Source: CATOSP01 sp965204715 (lineage in GTDB: Bacteria; Chloroflexota; Dehalococcoidia; Lucifugimonadales; UBA3495). Taken from it: a DNA stretch of 64,000 nucleotides. The position numbers and the translations under genes are program-made. Every line of letters starts with the position of its first letter. The stretch's first letter is position 1. Location: contig OZ242009.1 of the NCBI GenBank assembly GCA_965204715.1, positions 2,976,001 to 3,040,000 of the forward strand. The letters run 5' to 3'. Under the pieces are notes generated by a model. That model did no database searches. It had not been told where the DNA came from and saw only the letters and a program-made list of their open reading frames with translations. Below are positions 42,020-51,008 of the stretch, piece by piece.

Positions 42020-43000
42020 TTATGTGCCGGCGTTACCCTTCTCAGAGTCAATGGGGTTTCTCGTCTTTTCTTGGTTATCCAATTGGTCTAGCTCTTTTCT
42101 GAGCACCATTACGAGAATCACCAGTGGGAGCACAGCTATTACGGCGAGGGGCAGGTTCAGAGTGAGATGCCGACTTTCATCTGAAACCAGGAACATGACC
42201 GGGATTAGCACTGGCTGCAATCCAGCAGCGAAGGTTGCCAGCTTGTAGCGCAGCAGGGCGGAGAATATCGCAACCATCACGGATGACACGATCAGGGATT
42301 GGATGATGGCGTCCTGGTGTTCATTCAGAAATTTGACCCATTCCGTGTGGCGGTATGTAGTCGAGGTCAAGGCGGACAGGAGCAATAAAGCGACTATGAT
42401 CGGAATTGCTCCAACCAGACAGGCTATCGTGGTCCTCGGAATCCTGGGGACCCTGAGTTTCTCTCTTATGGTCTGAATCATCCGATCAACTCCCCTTTGG
42501 CACGGCAAAGCGGCTGCCCTCTCAGACTCAAGCTGAATCACTCCTACTTTCCGGGAAATCGCACTATGGATGTGCTCATTGAGGATTATGAATGACACAA
42601 CTCCGGCTGCAAGCGAAACGCCGAAACTCCCCCAGGCTAAAGACCAAGCCCAAGTCTGGTTGTTTGATAAGTCGATACTATCCGCTGCATTTTTGAGAAT
42701 CGCTGAGGTGGTGATGAACAGCAATGGTGGTGCCATCGCCGCTACAAGTACATTGGAAAACATGGTGAGCTTGGCTTTCGATAGGCATTCCCGCAAACCG
42801 AAATCTGCCTGCTCGTGGAATCCACGCTTCGTTTTCCAAGCACCATACCACCCTCCGGCAAATACCCACACCGAGAGTAATACCAATACAATCGGGTGGT
42901 TTAAACCCCATCCAGGAAGCAACGCAGTATATAGGACAGTGGTTACGAAGAACCATAACCCGATTACGACTAGGTACAGAATTGCCAGGACTTTTGTCAT
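42020..43000 (-). CDS. Integral membrane protein of unknown function
   Basis: Protein of 326 residues with about eight membrane segments (LAILYLVVIGLWFFVTTVLY, IVLVLLSVWVFAGGWYGAW, SFGVSLAAGVVSFIILNEH, IACLVGAIPIIVALLLLSAL, LNLPLAVIAVLPLVILVMVL), grouped in two halves around a soluble middle region near residues 145-190 (basic, IQTIREKLRVPRIPRT). It does not resemble transporters that I know. It is convergent with the DUF4238 gene and shares its low GC, so the two may have been carried in together. Start ATG 43000. No operon partner. Confidence 0.7.
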   Translation of the reverse strand: MTKVLAILYLVVIGLWFFVTTVLYTALLPGWGLNHPIVLVLLSVWVFAGGWYGAWKTKRGFHEQADFGLRECLSKAKLTMFSNVLVAAMAPPLLFITTSAILKNAADSIDLSNNQTWAWSLAWGSFGVSLAAGVVSFIILNEHIHSAISRKVGVIQLESERAAALPCQRGVDRMIQTIREKLRVPRIPRTTIACLVGAIPIIVALLLLSALTSTTYRHTEWVKFLNEHQDAIIQSLIVSSVMVAIFSALLRYKLATFAAGLQPVLIPVMFLVSDESRHLTLNLPLAVIAVLPLVILVMVLRKELDQLDNQEKTRNPIDSEKGNAGT

Positions 43001-43354
43001 ATGCCAACCCTCAGCGGTCTTGATTCAACAGTCGAGAGCAACGCCAAAGACCTACAGTCATTTTATCAACAAGGTGGAGAGAGTCTCTCGTGAGGAAAAC
43101 ATGGCCGAATCCACCACTCGCCGGAACGGATTACCCGTGCCGGTTATCAATGAATCATCTGTCGGGTTTTCACGTCTGCTCCAGACCTCCGGGCTACTCT
43201 TCCGCAACTCCGCCATGTCTCTCTAGGACGATTGGGAGAGCGGCAGTGCGTGAGCGAATCGCAACCATTTCGCCCAGTACCCTTGACGAACTTAGGCCAT
43301 ATCATCCATAATAAGGGTATGACATTGTAATACACATGAAGGCAAAAAGAGAGA
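43001..43354. other. Interval between the membrane protein and the ribbon-helix-helix gene
   Basis: No confident gene. A 41-codon frame from ATG 43101 (GAGGAAAAC upstream) ends at 43226 and has no family match. The downstream part holds a promoter-like pair of boxes at 43283-43312. Confidence 0.4.
43283..43312 (+). promoter_or_regulatory. Sigma70-like promoter for the ribbon-helix-helix/recombinase pair
   Basis: TTGACG (43283) and CATAAT (43307) spaced by 18 bases, about 43 bases before ATG 43355. Both boxes are one or two bases off consensus. Confidence 0.5.
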
Positions 43355-43612
43355 ATGACCACGCCCAGAAAGTCCAGGGTCATCACCTTCTCCATGCCCC
43401 CGGAGATGGCCGAGCAGGTCCGGCAGCTGATGCAGGAGGAGGGTCGCACCATGAGCGAGCTCATTCGCGAGGCCCTACGTCTCTACATGGACGACCGGGA
43501 GTGGCGAAGCCTCCTACGCTACGGGCAGCGCCGCGCCAGGGAAATGGGTATCTCCCCCGAGGACGTGGAGCGGCTCCTGGAAGAGTACCAGGACAGAGGC
43601 TCCCGGGACTGA
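43355..43612 (+). CDS. Ribbon-helix-helix (CopG/Arc-type) protein
   Basis: Protein of 85 residues. Residues 6-50 show the RHH fold: beta strand KSRVITFSMPPEM, helix AEQVRQLMQEEGRTMSELIR, then EALRLYMDD. Such small repressors commonly control adjacent recombinase or toxin-antitoxin genes. It is 31 bases upstream of the serine recombinase and in the same direction, consistent with control of integration and excision. Start ATG with AGAGAGA upstream. No toxin gene is paired with it. Confidence 0.82.
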   Translation: MTTPRKSRVITFSMPPEMAEQVRQLMQEEGRTMSELIREALRLYMDDREWRSLLRYGQRRAREMGISPEDVERLLEEYQDRGSRD

Positions 43613-43643
43613 AGCATACAAAGAGCAATAGGAGGATAGACAA

Positions 43644-45232
43644 ATGAATGAACGACACGACTACACGCCCGTGGCCCTCTACGCCCGGGTCTCCAGCGAC
43701 CGCCAGGACGTGGACCTGTCCGTCGCCGCCCAGCTACGCGCCCTGCGTGAGCACGCGGCCAGGAACGGCTACACCGTGGTCCGCGAGTTCGTGGACGAGG
43801 CCGAGAGCGGCCGCGTCGCCGACCGGCCCGAGTTCCGCAGGATGATCGACGAGGCCAGCAAGTCCCAGGCACCTTTCCGCGAGATTCTGGTCTGGAAATT
43901 CTCGCGCTTCACCCGCAAGCGGGAGCACGCCGTCGCCTTCAAATCCATGCTCCGCAGGAAGGGCATCCGCGTCGTCTCCATCACCGAGCACGCCGACGAC
44001 ACCCCCACCGGCAAGCTGATGGAGGCCATCATCGAGTCCGTGGACGAATTTTACAGCGAAAATTTAGCCACAGAAGTTTTGCGGGGAATGCGCGAGGCCG
44101 CCTCCCGGGGCTTCTGGGTCTCCAGCCACGCCCCCTTCGGCTACAACCGGGTCATGATCCAGGACGGCCCCAAGAAGCGCCCCACCCTGGAGGTCAACCC
44201 CGATTCCTCCCGCATCGTCAGGCGCATCTTCGACCTGGCCGAGGCCGCCAAGGGCACCCAGGAGATCACCCGCATCCTCAATGGCGAGGGCATAGCCAGC
44301 CCCAGGGGCAAGCTCTGGGGCAAGACAGCGTCCACGGCATTCTCACCAACGAGGCTTATACCGGCACTTTGGTATGGGGCGAAGGCGCCAAGGACAAGGG
44401 CGAGCCGGTAAGGGTGGAGAAGGCTTTTCCCGCCATCATCACCAGGACCCAGTTCCGCAAGGTGAACCGGCAGATGCGCTCCCGCGCCCCTAAGGTCAGG
44501 AACCCCCGCCGGGTTGGAAGCTCCTACCTGCTCAGCGGCTTGGCCAGGTGCCGGGCCTGCAACTCTCCCCTCACCGGACGCTTCGCCAAGAGCGGCCAGT
44601 ACGCCTACTACGTCTGCCCCACCAACATCAAGGTCGGCAGGGACGCCTGCAAGACTCCCACCCTCAACGCCCGCCGCTTCGAGGCGCTGGTGGTCAACCG
44701 GATCCGCTCCAACATCCTCACAGAAGACAGCATCCGCGATCTGGTGAAGGTGGTGGAGTCGGAGATGGGAGGCGTCACCCGGGAGCAGCGCAAGCGGCTG
44801 GAGACCATCGACTCGGAGCTGAACGACGTGCGCCAGCGGCTGGGAAGGCTCTACAACCTGGTGGAGACCACCGACATGGAGGTGGACGACTTCAGGCCCC
44901 GCATCCGGGAACTCAGGGAGCGGCAGGACCGGCTGGAATGCTCGGCGGAGGAGGCCCGGACTGCCCTGGCCCAGCGGCGGAAGGTGCTGGACGACGTGAA
45001 CGCCGTCGCCGCCTACGCCCGGGAGATGAAGGACTTCCTGGAGGAGAGCGAACTTACCGAGCGGCGGGCCTTCATCGAGACCTTCGTCAAGGAGATTCTC
45101 GTGGTGCCCGGCGACGCCCTGATGCGCTACACCGTGCCCATGCCCCAAGATAGCCTGGCGCCGGGAAAGGCCACCGACAAGGTGGCCCTTCCCGATGCGG
45201 TTCTATCTACCGTGCAGGTTGGTGGGCGGTAG
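43644..45232 (+). pseudogene. Large serine recombinase (integrase) with one frameshift
   Basis: About 529 residues when corrected. The N-terminal catalytic domain has ALYARVSSDRQ (nucleophile Ser), then EFVDEAESGR and WKFSRFTRKR. The recombinase domain follows (GYNRVMIQDGPKKRPTLEVN) and then the zinc ribbon (LARCRACNSPLTGRF...YYVC) and coiled coil (RQRLGRLYNLVETTDMEVDD). The frame breaks once near 44322-44330, where one missing base turns the expected KT-x-VHGILTNEAYTG into another frame. The rest continues in the shifted frame to 45232. Either a real mutation that disables the integrase or a sequencing error. It is the probable integrase of the element and its last four codons overlap the tRNA gene. 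Confidence 0.85.
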
Positions 45233-45296
45233 TGGACTCGAACCACTGACCTCTTGCGTGTCGAGCAAGTACTCTAACCAGCTGAGCTAACCGCCC
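45220..45296 (-). tRNA. tRNA-Val(GAC)-like gene with encoded CCA
   Basis: Clover-leaf on the minus strand: acceptor GGGCGGT/ACCGCCC, D arm GCTCAGCTGGTTAGAGT, anticodon arm CTTGC-TCGACAC-GCAAG with GAC at 34-36, T arm AGTGGTTCGAGTCCACT and an encoded CCA end. Total 77 bases. Position 33, normally U, is C, which is rare. The 3' 13 bases overlap the end of the serine recombinase, marking this tRNA as the likely insertion site of the element. Confidence 0.85.
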
Positions 45297-45350
45297 GCAA
45301 GACCAGTCTATCAATGGCCTAACCCATCGTCAAGGAATGAAAGACCTGTG

Positions 45351-45536
45351 CCAGGGCTATCGCATATGAAAATTTTGAGGATTCAAATCGGGATTCCCTG
45401 AGATTTTCGGCAGACATTTCCAGCCGAATCACCCTGATGTTCGGAAGGTGGGGGCCTCAAATGCCCAAAATTGACGGTTAAAAGAAGGGTTTCACCCGTT
45501 AATCGGCCTCTGAAAATCCATATGCGATAGCCCTGG
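45351..45536. mobile_element. MITE-like element with 18-base perfect terminal inverted repeats
   Basis: The arms are CCAGGGCTATCGCATATG (45351-45368) and CATATGCGATAGCCCTGG (45519-45536), perfect inverted copies. The 150-base interior has no open frame of note. Size and ends fit a non-autonomous insertion. No autonomous partner with the same ends is in the window. Confidence 0.65.
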
Positions 45537-46324
45537 GACCCGTGCCCTGAATGGCCAGTGCTCGAGGTGTAGCAGGAGACTCAATAGAGGCTGCGGAAGT
45601 CACCCTGCCGGCCCGCTTTCCCCGACAAATATTGTGCGGCCGGCAGGTCCCGGACCCGTCAACATCGGCTTGGCTGAGTCTGATGATGTACAGAAGCAGT
45701 CGGGGAATGGTCATAATATGGCCATAAACCGGACAAATACTGAGCCAATAATATGTATCTGCCTATCAATTCAACCATACGTTACGTTATATGGACATAA
45801 TGCTCTGCAAGTCAACTTGACCCCTGTTATAGGCGCTGTTAGACTCTGGCCGAGAGTTGAAGGGTGAGACGTGGATGGGAATTAGCGCATCGTCGCGCCT
45901 GGTAAACTGGAAGTGCGCCATGCAGAGATACTGTAGCAGACCGAAAATGAGGCGCCGCTACGGCAAGTCTGTGGAATATCGCAGCCGCCAGCGGTACACC
46001 CTCCCCTGCGAGCCCTAGCTCCCCCACCCAACCTACGGGGGTCCCAAGCCCCCTCCTCAAGTCCTCCTTCCCGGTCCTGCCTCCGAGTTGCTCTTGCTCT
46101 TGCAGCACGGCAGTATTGCACCGAGCGACTCCGTGCCCCGCCCGGACCAGGAGTGGAGCGGCACAGTCCCGTTCAAGTCGTTGCTGTTCCGTACGCGGCC
46201 TCGCCTGCCGCTCTTGTGCAGCGGACTCAGTAAGAAGATGCGAGCGGGTCCATTTGCCAACGACATCAAGCCCAATCATTGTGCGCGACGTGCGCTGGGC
46301 AACAAGGAATTCAGGAGGTAAACA
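45537..46324 (+). other. Long untranslated stretch upstream of panD
   Basis: No gene was found that I can support. The region has a good promoter (45817-45845) followed by about 480 bases of mixed GC sequence before panD, with several small inverted repeats but no recognised RNA family. A purine-rich ribosome site (CAGGAGGT) lies at the end, in front of panD. It could be a long leader or a separate small RNA. Confidence 0.4.
45817..45845 (+). promoter_or_regulatory. Strong sigma70-type promoter upstream of panD
   Basis: TTGACC (45817) and TAGACT (45840) with an ideal 17-base spacer. Transcription would start near 45852, about 470 bases before the panD ATG. Confidence 0.6.
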
Positions 46325-46696
46325 ATGCGAGAGATTCTGAGGTCCAAGATTCACAGGGCATGGGTGACAGACGCCAACCCCGACTACATCGGAAGCATCC
46401 TCATCGACGAGGACCTGATGGACAAGGTGGACCTGTGGGACTTTGAGAAAGTCCTGGTCTGCGACATCACCAACGGCAACCGCTTCGAGACCTATGCCAT
46501 CGCCGGCGAACGCGGTTCGGGCGTTATCGCCGTGCAGGGAGCCGCCGCCCGCCTCAGTGCCGCGGGCAACTGCGTAATCATCATGTCCTTTGAGGTCACC
46601 GACCAACGGCCGGACCCGCAGATGATACTCGTGGACCGCGACAACCGATTCGTGGAGTACCTGGAGGGCGCCAAACATGGTCAGCAGGTTTTCTGA
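46325..46696 (+). CDS. panD: Aspartate 1-decarboxylase
   Basis: Pyruvoyl-dependent enzyme that makes beta-alanine from L-aspartate for pantothenate and CoA synthesis. At 123 residues it is the normal size. The conserved N-terminus MREILRSKIHRAWVTDANPDY leads to the self-cleavage Gly-Ser pair (YIGSILIDEDLM; Gly23-Ser24). Other family blocks are NGNRFETYAI, GERGSG and NGAA-like QGAAARL. Start ATG 46325 has CAGGAGGT upstream. It overlaps the next methyltransferase by 20 bases, so the two are translationally coupled, an unusual pairing. Confidence 0.93.
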   Translation: MREILRSKIHRAWVTDANPDYIGSILIDEDLMDKVDLWDFEKVLVCDITNGNRFETYAIAGERGSGVIAVQGAAARLSAAGNCVIIMSFEVTDQRPDPQMILVDRDNRFVEYLEGAKHGQQVF

Positions 46697-47498
46697 GCAA
46701 GAGACCGAGTCCTACTACGACGCCGAGGACGAAATCTACCGGTCGGTCTGGGACGAGGAGGGCAGCGTCCACTGGGGCCTGTTCGACGACACCACCGGCA
46801 CGGACTTCCTGTCCGCCTGCGCCAACCTGGACCGGACCATGGTTGCCAAGGGCCGCATCGGCCAGGACTCCAGGGTGCTGGACCTGGGATGCGGCAATGG
46901 CACCACCGCCATCTGGCTGGCCGGCGTGAGCGGCGGCCATGTCACGGGCATCGACCTCAGCGGCGTGCGGGTGGACAACGCGGTCGGGAAACGGGCCGCG
47001 CTGGACGCCGCCATGCAGGAGCGCCTGGCCTTCGAGAAGGCTTCCGCCACCGAGCTTCCCTTTCCGGAAGGCTCCTTCACCCACATTTGGAGCCAGGCGG
47101 TGATTTACCACGTGCCGGACAAGCGCAAAGTGTTAAGCGAGGCATACCGCGTCCTGGCCCCGGGTGGCGTGATGGTGTTCGACGACCTCCTGCGCCCCAG
47201 GCGGGACATCACGCCCGAAGCCCAGACCTACGTCTACGACCGGTTGCTCTTCGACACCGAGTTCAGCTTCGAGTCCTACCAGCAGGCCCTGAAAGACCAG
47301 GGCTTCGAGTTGCTGGAGGCCGTGGACATGTCCCCGCACCTGAGGCAGAGCTACCTGTGCCTATCGGAGCGGACCCCCAAGAACGATACCTCGGAACATG
47401 CCGAGCATTACGAGTGGCTCACCAAAGCCTATATTGAGACGGCGGCCGCAGTTGACAAGAACGAGTTGGGCTGGGGCCTCTTCGTCTGCCGGAAGTAA
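46677..47498 (+). CDS. Class I SAM-dependent methyltransferase (UbiE/sarcosine-methylase-like)
   Basis: Protein of 273 residues. SAM motif I is VLDLGCGNGTTAIWLA near residue 67, followed by the acidic GIDLSGVRV and the LPFPEGSFTHIWSQAVIYHV segment, typical of small-molecule methyltransferases. The N-terminal YYDAEDEIYRSVWDEEGSVH resembles sarcosine/dimethylglycine methyltransferases and similar enzymes. The substrate cannot be told from sequence. It starts within panD and is followed by a second, different methyltransferase one base after its stop. The three genes form one unit. Confidence 0.85.
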   Translation: MVSRFSEQETESYYDAEDEIYRSVWDEEGSVHWGLFDDTTGTDFLSACANLDRTMVAKGRIGQDSRVLDLGCGNGTTAIWLAGVSGGHVTGIDLSGVRVDNAVGKRAALDAAMQERLAFEKASATELPFPEGSFTHIWSQAVIYHVPDKRKVLSEAYRVLAPGGVMVFDDLLRPRRDITPEAQTYVYDRLLFDTEFSFESYQQALKDQGFELLEAVDMSPHLRQSYLCLSERTPKNDTSEHAEHYEWLTKAYIETAAAVDKNELGWGLFVCRK

Positions 47499-47499
47499 C

Positions 47500-48132
47500 A
47501 TGCAAGAAAGCCACAACAGGGTCCAGTGGGTCTACTCCTCAACTACCAACCGGGAATTGGAGGAGCGGTACGACCAGTGGGCCTCCGAATACGATAGAGA
47601 CCTGGCTGAAGACTTCGACTGGAGAGCGCCCCAGGCCGCGGTTAACCTGTTCGTGAAGCACGTATCCGCCGGGTCGAAGATTCTCGACGCTGGCGCAGGC
47701 ACCGGGCTGGTGGGCGAAATCATGGCGCCGCTGGGCTACCAAGACCTCCACGCCATGGACCTTTCCCTGGGAATGCTGGAGGAAGCGCGCCGGAAGGGAC
47801 TCTACCAGGACTTCCGCCAGATGACCCTCGGCGAGGAGCTGGGTTACGATACCGATTCCTTCGATGCGGTAATCAGCGTGGGCGTGTTTACCACCGGCCA
47901 CGCCCCCCCTCATGCCTTCGACGAGCTCGCACGGATCACCAAGCCGGGCGGGCATATCGTGTTCAGCCTGCGGGTGGACCTGTACGAGGAAGGCGGATTC
48001 AAGGAATACCAGGCGGGTATGGAGGACAGCGGCAAATGGAAGCTGGCCGAACTTTCCGACCCGTTCCATCCCTTGCCCAAGGGCGAACCCGAGGTTGTGC
48101 ACCGTATCTGGGCCTACCAGGTCACATCTTAA
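47500..48132 (+). CDS. Class I SAM-dependent methyltransferase
   Basis: Protein of 210 residues. Motif I is ILDAGAGTGLVGEIMAPLGY near residue 63, then DLSLGMLEEARRKGLY and a beta-4 region VISVGVFTTGHAPPHAF and a typical KPGGHIVFSL strand. The N-terminal NRELEERYDQWASEYDRDL is seen in a family of Williams-Beuren-syndrome-region-27-type methyltransferases. ATG 47500 directly follows the previous stop and is preferred over longer frames. It probably acts in the same pathway as the upstream methyltransferase. Substrate unknown. Confidence 0.85.
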   Translation: MQESHNRVQWVYSSTTNRELEERYDQWASEYDRDLAEDFDWRAPQAAVNLFVKHVSAGSKILDAGAGTGLVGEIMAPLGYQDLHAMDLSLGMLEEARRKGLYQDFRQMTLGEELGYDTDSFDAVISVGVFTTGHAPPHAFDELARITKPGGHIVFSLRVDLYEEGGFKEYQAGMEDSGKWKLAELSDPFHPLPKGEPEVVHRIWAYQVTS

Positions 48133-48433
48133 CCCGCACGCTCCCCGGTCCCAGCCGGCGAAATCCTCTGTTGGGGGCGGCACCCAGTTCACCCCCTGTA
48201 TATATCTCCTACAGCCACATCCAAGCAGCCATTCCCGCGAAAACGGGAACCTACCTGCCTTAGCCTTTGCCGCCGGGGGATGGGCGGGTGCTGATGGCAG
48301 CGGCAGGAGCGCCCGGTCTTGACATAGTTCCCGGCTAACCCTGCCTACAATCAATTCGGAGCGTCAACCCGCGCCGTCCCTGGCACAGGCACGGTAACGG
48401 CTTCCTCGAAAACAGCTATATCCGGAGTTCTAC
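48133..48433. other. Intergenic region with a small palindromic repeat
   Basis: No gene. Contains ATTCCCGCGAAAACGGGAAC (48231-48250), an inverted repeat of the form TTCCCG / CGGGAA that resembles dispersed palindromic elements of many genomes. A TTGACA box follows at 48318, but its best -10 partner (TACAAT) is 21 bases away, so a promoter is only possible. Confidence 0.5.
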
Positions 48434-49666
48434 TTGGAACGTTGGGTCCCCGCACTCGGCCTCATCGCTATCATGGCCTTGGCGTGGCTCATCGGCGAGC
48501 GTAACTGGAGGGTCAACCTCCGCATCATCCTCGGCGGACTCTTCCTCCAGTTCGCCCTCGCCCTCTTCATCCTCAAGACCCCGGTGGGGGTAGCTGTCTT
48601 CCAGGCCATAGGGGCCGTATTCGAGGCGATTCTCGGGTTCACCGATGCTGGCACCGAGTTCGTCTTCGGACAGGAGGCATCCCACCACTTCATTGCCTTC
48701 CGCGTGTTGCCCACCATCATCTTCGTCTCATCCATCATGTCGGTACTCTACTACCTGGGCGTCCTGCAGAAGATCGTCCTGGTCCTGGCGTGGGTAATGC
48801 GCCGCACGCTGGGCACCTCCGGGTCGGAGACTCTCGCGGCGGCGGCCAACGTCTTCATGGGCCAGACTGAAGCTCCCTTGATGGTCCGTCCCTACGTGCT
48901 CCGCATGACCCGCTCCGAGCTTATGGCGCTCATGGTTGGCGGGTTCGCAACCATCGCCGGCAGCGTCTTCGCAGTATATGTCGGGATGGGGATCAACGCC
49001 GGGCACCTGGTATCCGCCTCGGTCATATCCGCCCCGGCAGCCCTGCTGATCGCCAAGCTCATGGTCCCGGAAGCGGACACGCCTGCGACCCTCAATGAGG
49101 CCGGTATCGCAGTGGAGAGAACGCACGGAAATCTGGTGGATGCGGCCTCCGACGGGGCGCTCGACGGCTTGCGCCTGGCCCTGAACGTGGCCGCCATGCT
49201 CATCGTGGCCCTCGCGCTGGTCGCGTTGGTGGATGCCATTCTGGGGCTGGCGGGAGGCTGGATAGGCGGCTGGTTCGGCCAGTCCTGGGACTGGTCCCTG
49301 TCGGTGATCTTCGGTTACGCCTTCGCGCCCTTTGCCTGGCTCATCGGCATTCCGTGGAGCGAGTCCCTGCACGCCGGACAGCTCCTTGGGACCAAGATGG
49401 CCCTCAACGAGTTCATCGCCTACGCCACCCTGTCCGAATGGTCCCAGCCCGGCTCGGAAGTGGTCCTCAGCGGGCGCACCCGGACCATCCTCACCTACGC
49501 CCTGTGCGGCTTCGCCAATTTCGGCAGCATCGGCATCCAGATAGGCGGCATCGGCGGCATCGCCCCGGAACGGCGGCTGGAACTGGCCCGGCTCGGCCTT
49601 CCCGCCATGCTCGGCGGCACCTTCGCCATGATGATGACTGCCTGCGTCGCCGCCCTGCTAATCTAG
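48434..49666 (+). CDS. Concentrative nucleoside transporter (NupC/CNT family)
   Basis: Membrane protein of 410 residues with about ten helices. Family blocks include LFIL-type helix, FVFG at the pore, LPTIIFVSSIMSVLYYLGVL, the GQTEAPLMVRPY motif that binds nucleoside and sodium, and MTRSELMALMVGGFATIAGS. Later blocks are MALNEFIAY and CGFANFGSIGIQIGGIGG. It imports nucleosides using the sodium or proton gradient. Start is TTG 48434 (no ATG fits better). It stands alone. Length is usual for bacterial NupC. Confidence 0.9.
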   Translation: MERWVPALGLIAIMALAWLIGERNWRVNLRIILGGLFLQFALALFILKTPVGVAVFQAIGAVFEAILGFTDAGTEFVFGQEASHHFIAFRVLPTIIFVSSIMSVLYYLGVLQKIVLVLAWVMRRTLGTSGSETLAAAANVFMGQTEAPLMVRPYVLRMTRSELMALMVGGFATIAGSVFAVYVGMGINAGHLVSASVISAPAALLIAKLMVPEADTPATLNEAGIAVERTHGNLVDAASDGALDGLRLALNVAAMLIVALALVALVDAILGLAGGWIGGWFGQSWDWSLSVIFGYAFAPFAWLIGIPWSESLHAGQLLGTKMALNEFIAYATLSEWSQPGSEVVLSGRTRTILTYALCGFANFGSIGIQIGGIGGIAPERRLELARLGLPAMLGGTFAMMMTACVAALLI

Positions 49667-49843
49667 GCGGGATGGTTGGGACTCTTACCACGCCATGCCT
49701 GCGATTGAGTGGATGTACGCGTGTTATCCTTACATTGTCCGGGACCATGTCCGTGACAATGCTAGAATTGAGTCGTCGTGTGCCAGTACGCGCTCCGTCT
49801 GACGGGGGGAGAATCCGAGTGGCAGCAAGGTTGCGGAGAGGTT

Positions 49844-50854
49844 ATGGATGCACCAACGCGTGAACAGTGGCTGGGTCTTCACCAGGAGTTCCGTGAATTC
49901 TGCCAGGCTACCCCCTGGCAATGGTTCGACGATGCTGATCTGCTGGCCGTCGAGCACCCTTCCGGGGAATATAGGGGATATTGTGTTGTCCTTGGTAGCG
50001 GCGGGATGGAGTACGGTCTGGCCGTGTACAAGGGCGATGAGGGTCTGGCCGGTTACATGGCGTTGATGTCAGGGGCAATAGACTCAGAGTCTCCTGAATC
50101 GCTGTACAGCATGAACGCCGTGTCGGCCATGCTGGCCGACCGCGAGCATCTGTCGCAGGCGGACCGCGACACTATCCGGGACCTGGGCCTGCGGTATCGC
50201 GGCCGGGGCAAATGGCCCCTGTTCACCAGTGTCAGACCGGGCTACGTGCCATGGCGGCTGGACTCAGATGAGGCCGTTCTGCTGACACAGGCGTTGCGAA
50301 GTGTGAGGGACGCCGCCGTGTTAGTAGAAAACGGGGAACTGACACTCCAGCCTGGAGAGGCTCCCAGGCCGGTCCTGGCCCAGGACCCTCACGGGGGCGG
50401 GTGGCAATACCGGTGGTCCCTCCTGAAGTTGCCCTCGCCTCTCCCTGACCCGGACTATCCTGACACGGAACGCATCATGCAGTTGGCCAAATCAAAGCCC
50501 AGGGCCGCATCCGTATGGGAGTTGGGGATTTTCCATCTTAATTCCCCAGTCCAGGAGAGCAGAGGCGAACGCCCTTACTTCCCGGTCATTGCCCTCATAG
50601 TAGACCCGGATTCCACGCTGGTCATTCCTCAACACTCCACTGGTCCCAATCCATCGGCTGCCGACCGCCAGGGGATGCTGGTCAAATTGCTTGAGAAGGC
50701 TCCTGAGTTGCCTTCGCGGATTGTGGTTGACACGCTTGGTACTGCCTTCATGGTCGAGTCGATAACAGCTCCGTTGGACATTCAACTTTCGGTGGGTGAC
50801 ACGCCGTCCATCTACGCCATACAGGAGGGAATGGACGAGTTTTATGATGAATAG
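49844..50854 (+). CDS. DUF7309/DUF6930-like protein
   Basis: Soluble protein of 336 residues. The first 110 residues have the pattern W.W..D.D.L.V..P.....G.C.V.G..GM.YGLAVY.GDEGL (DUF7309-like), and the second half resembles DUF6930 (FPVIALIVDPDSTLVIPQHS, RIVVDTLGTAFMVESI). Function unknown in this family. ATG 49844 has GGAGAGG upstream, and is chosen over a longer frame that starts at 49778. No operon with neighbours. The family name is from memory and medium certain. Confidence 0.65.
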   Translation: MDAPTREQWLGLHQEFREFCQATPWQWFDDADLLAVEHPSGEYRGYCVVLGSGGMEYGLAVYKGDEGLAGYMALMSGAIDSESPESLYSMNAVSAMLADREHLSQADRDTIRDLGLRYRGRGKWPLFTSVRPGYVPWRLDSDEAVLLTQALRSVRDAAVLVENGELTLQPGEAPRPVLAQDPHGGGWQYRWSLLKLPSPLPDPDYPDTERIMQLAKSKPRAASVWELGIFHLNSPVQESRGERPYFPVIALIVDPDSTLVIPQHSTGPNPSAADRQGMLVKLLEKAPELPSRIVVDTLGTAFMVESITAPLDIQLSVGDTPSIYAIQEGMDEFYDE

Positions 50855-51008
50855 GTCTACCCCGATTATGAGGGCGAGCGGAGCCTGACAACACTCTAAA
50901 TCCCGGAACAGTGAGGTGGCGTTGACCCTTTTTGCCGCCGGTGTTAGCATCGGGCCGGATAGTTTATGTCTCAGCGCGACATAATTACATAATTAAGGAG
51001 GGTCAAAC

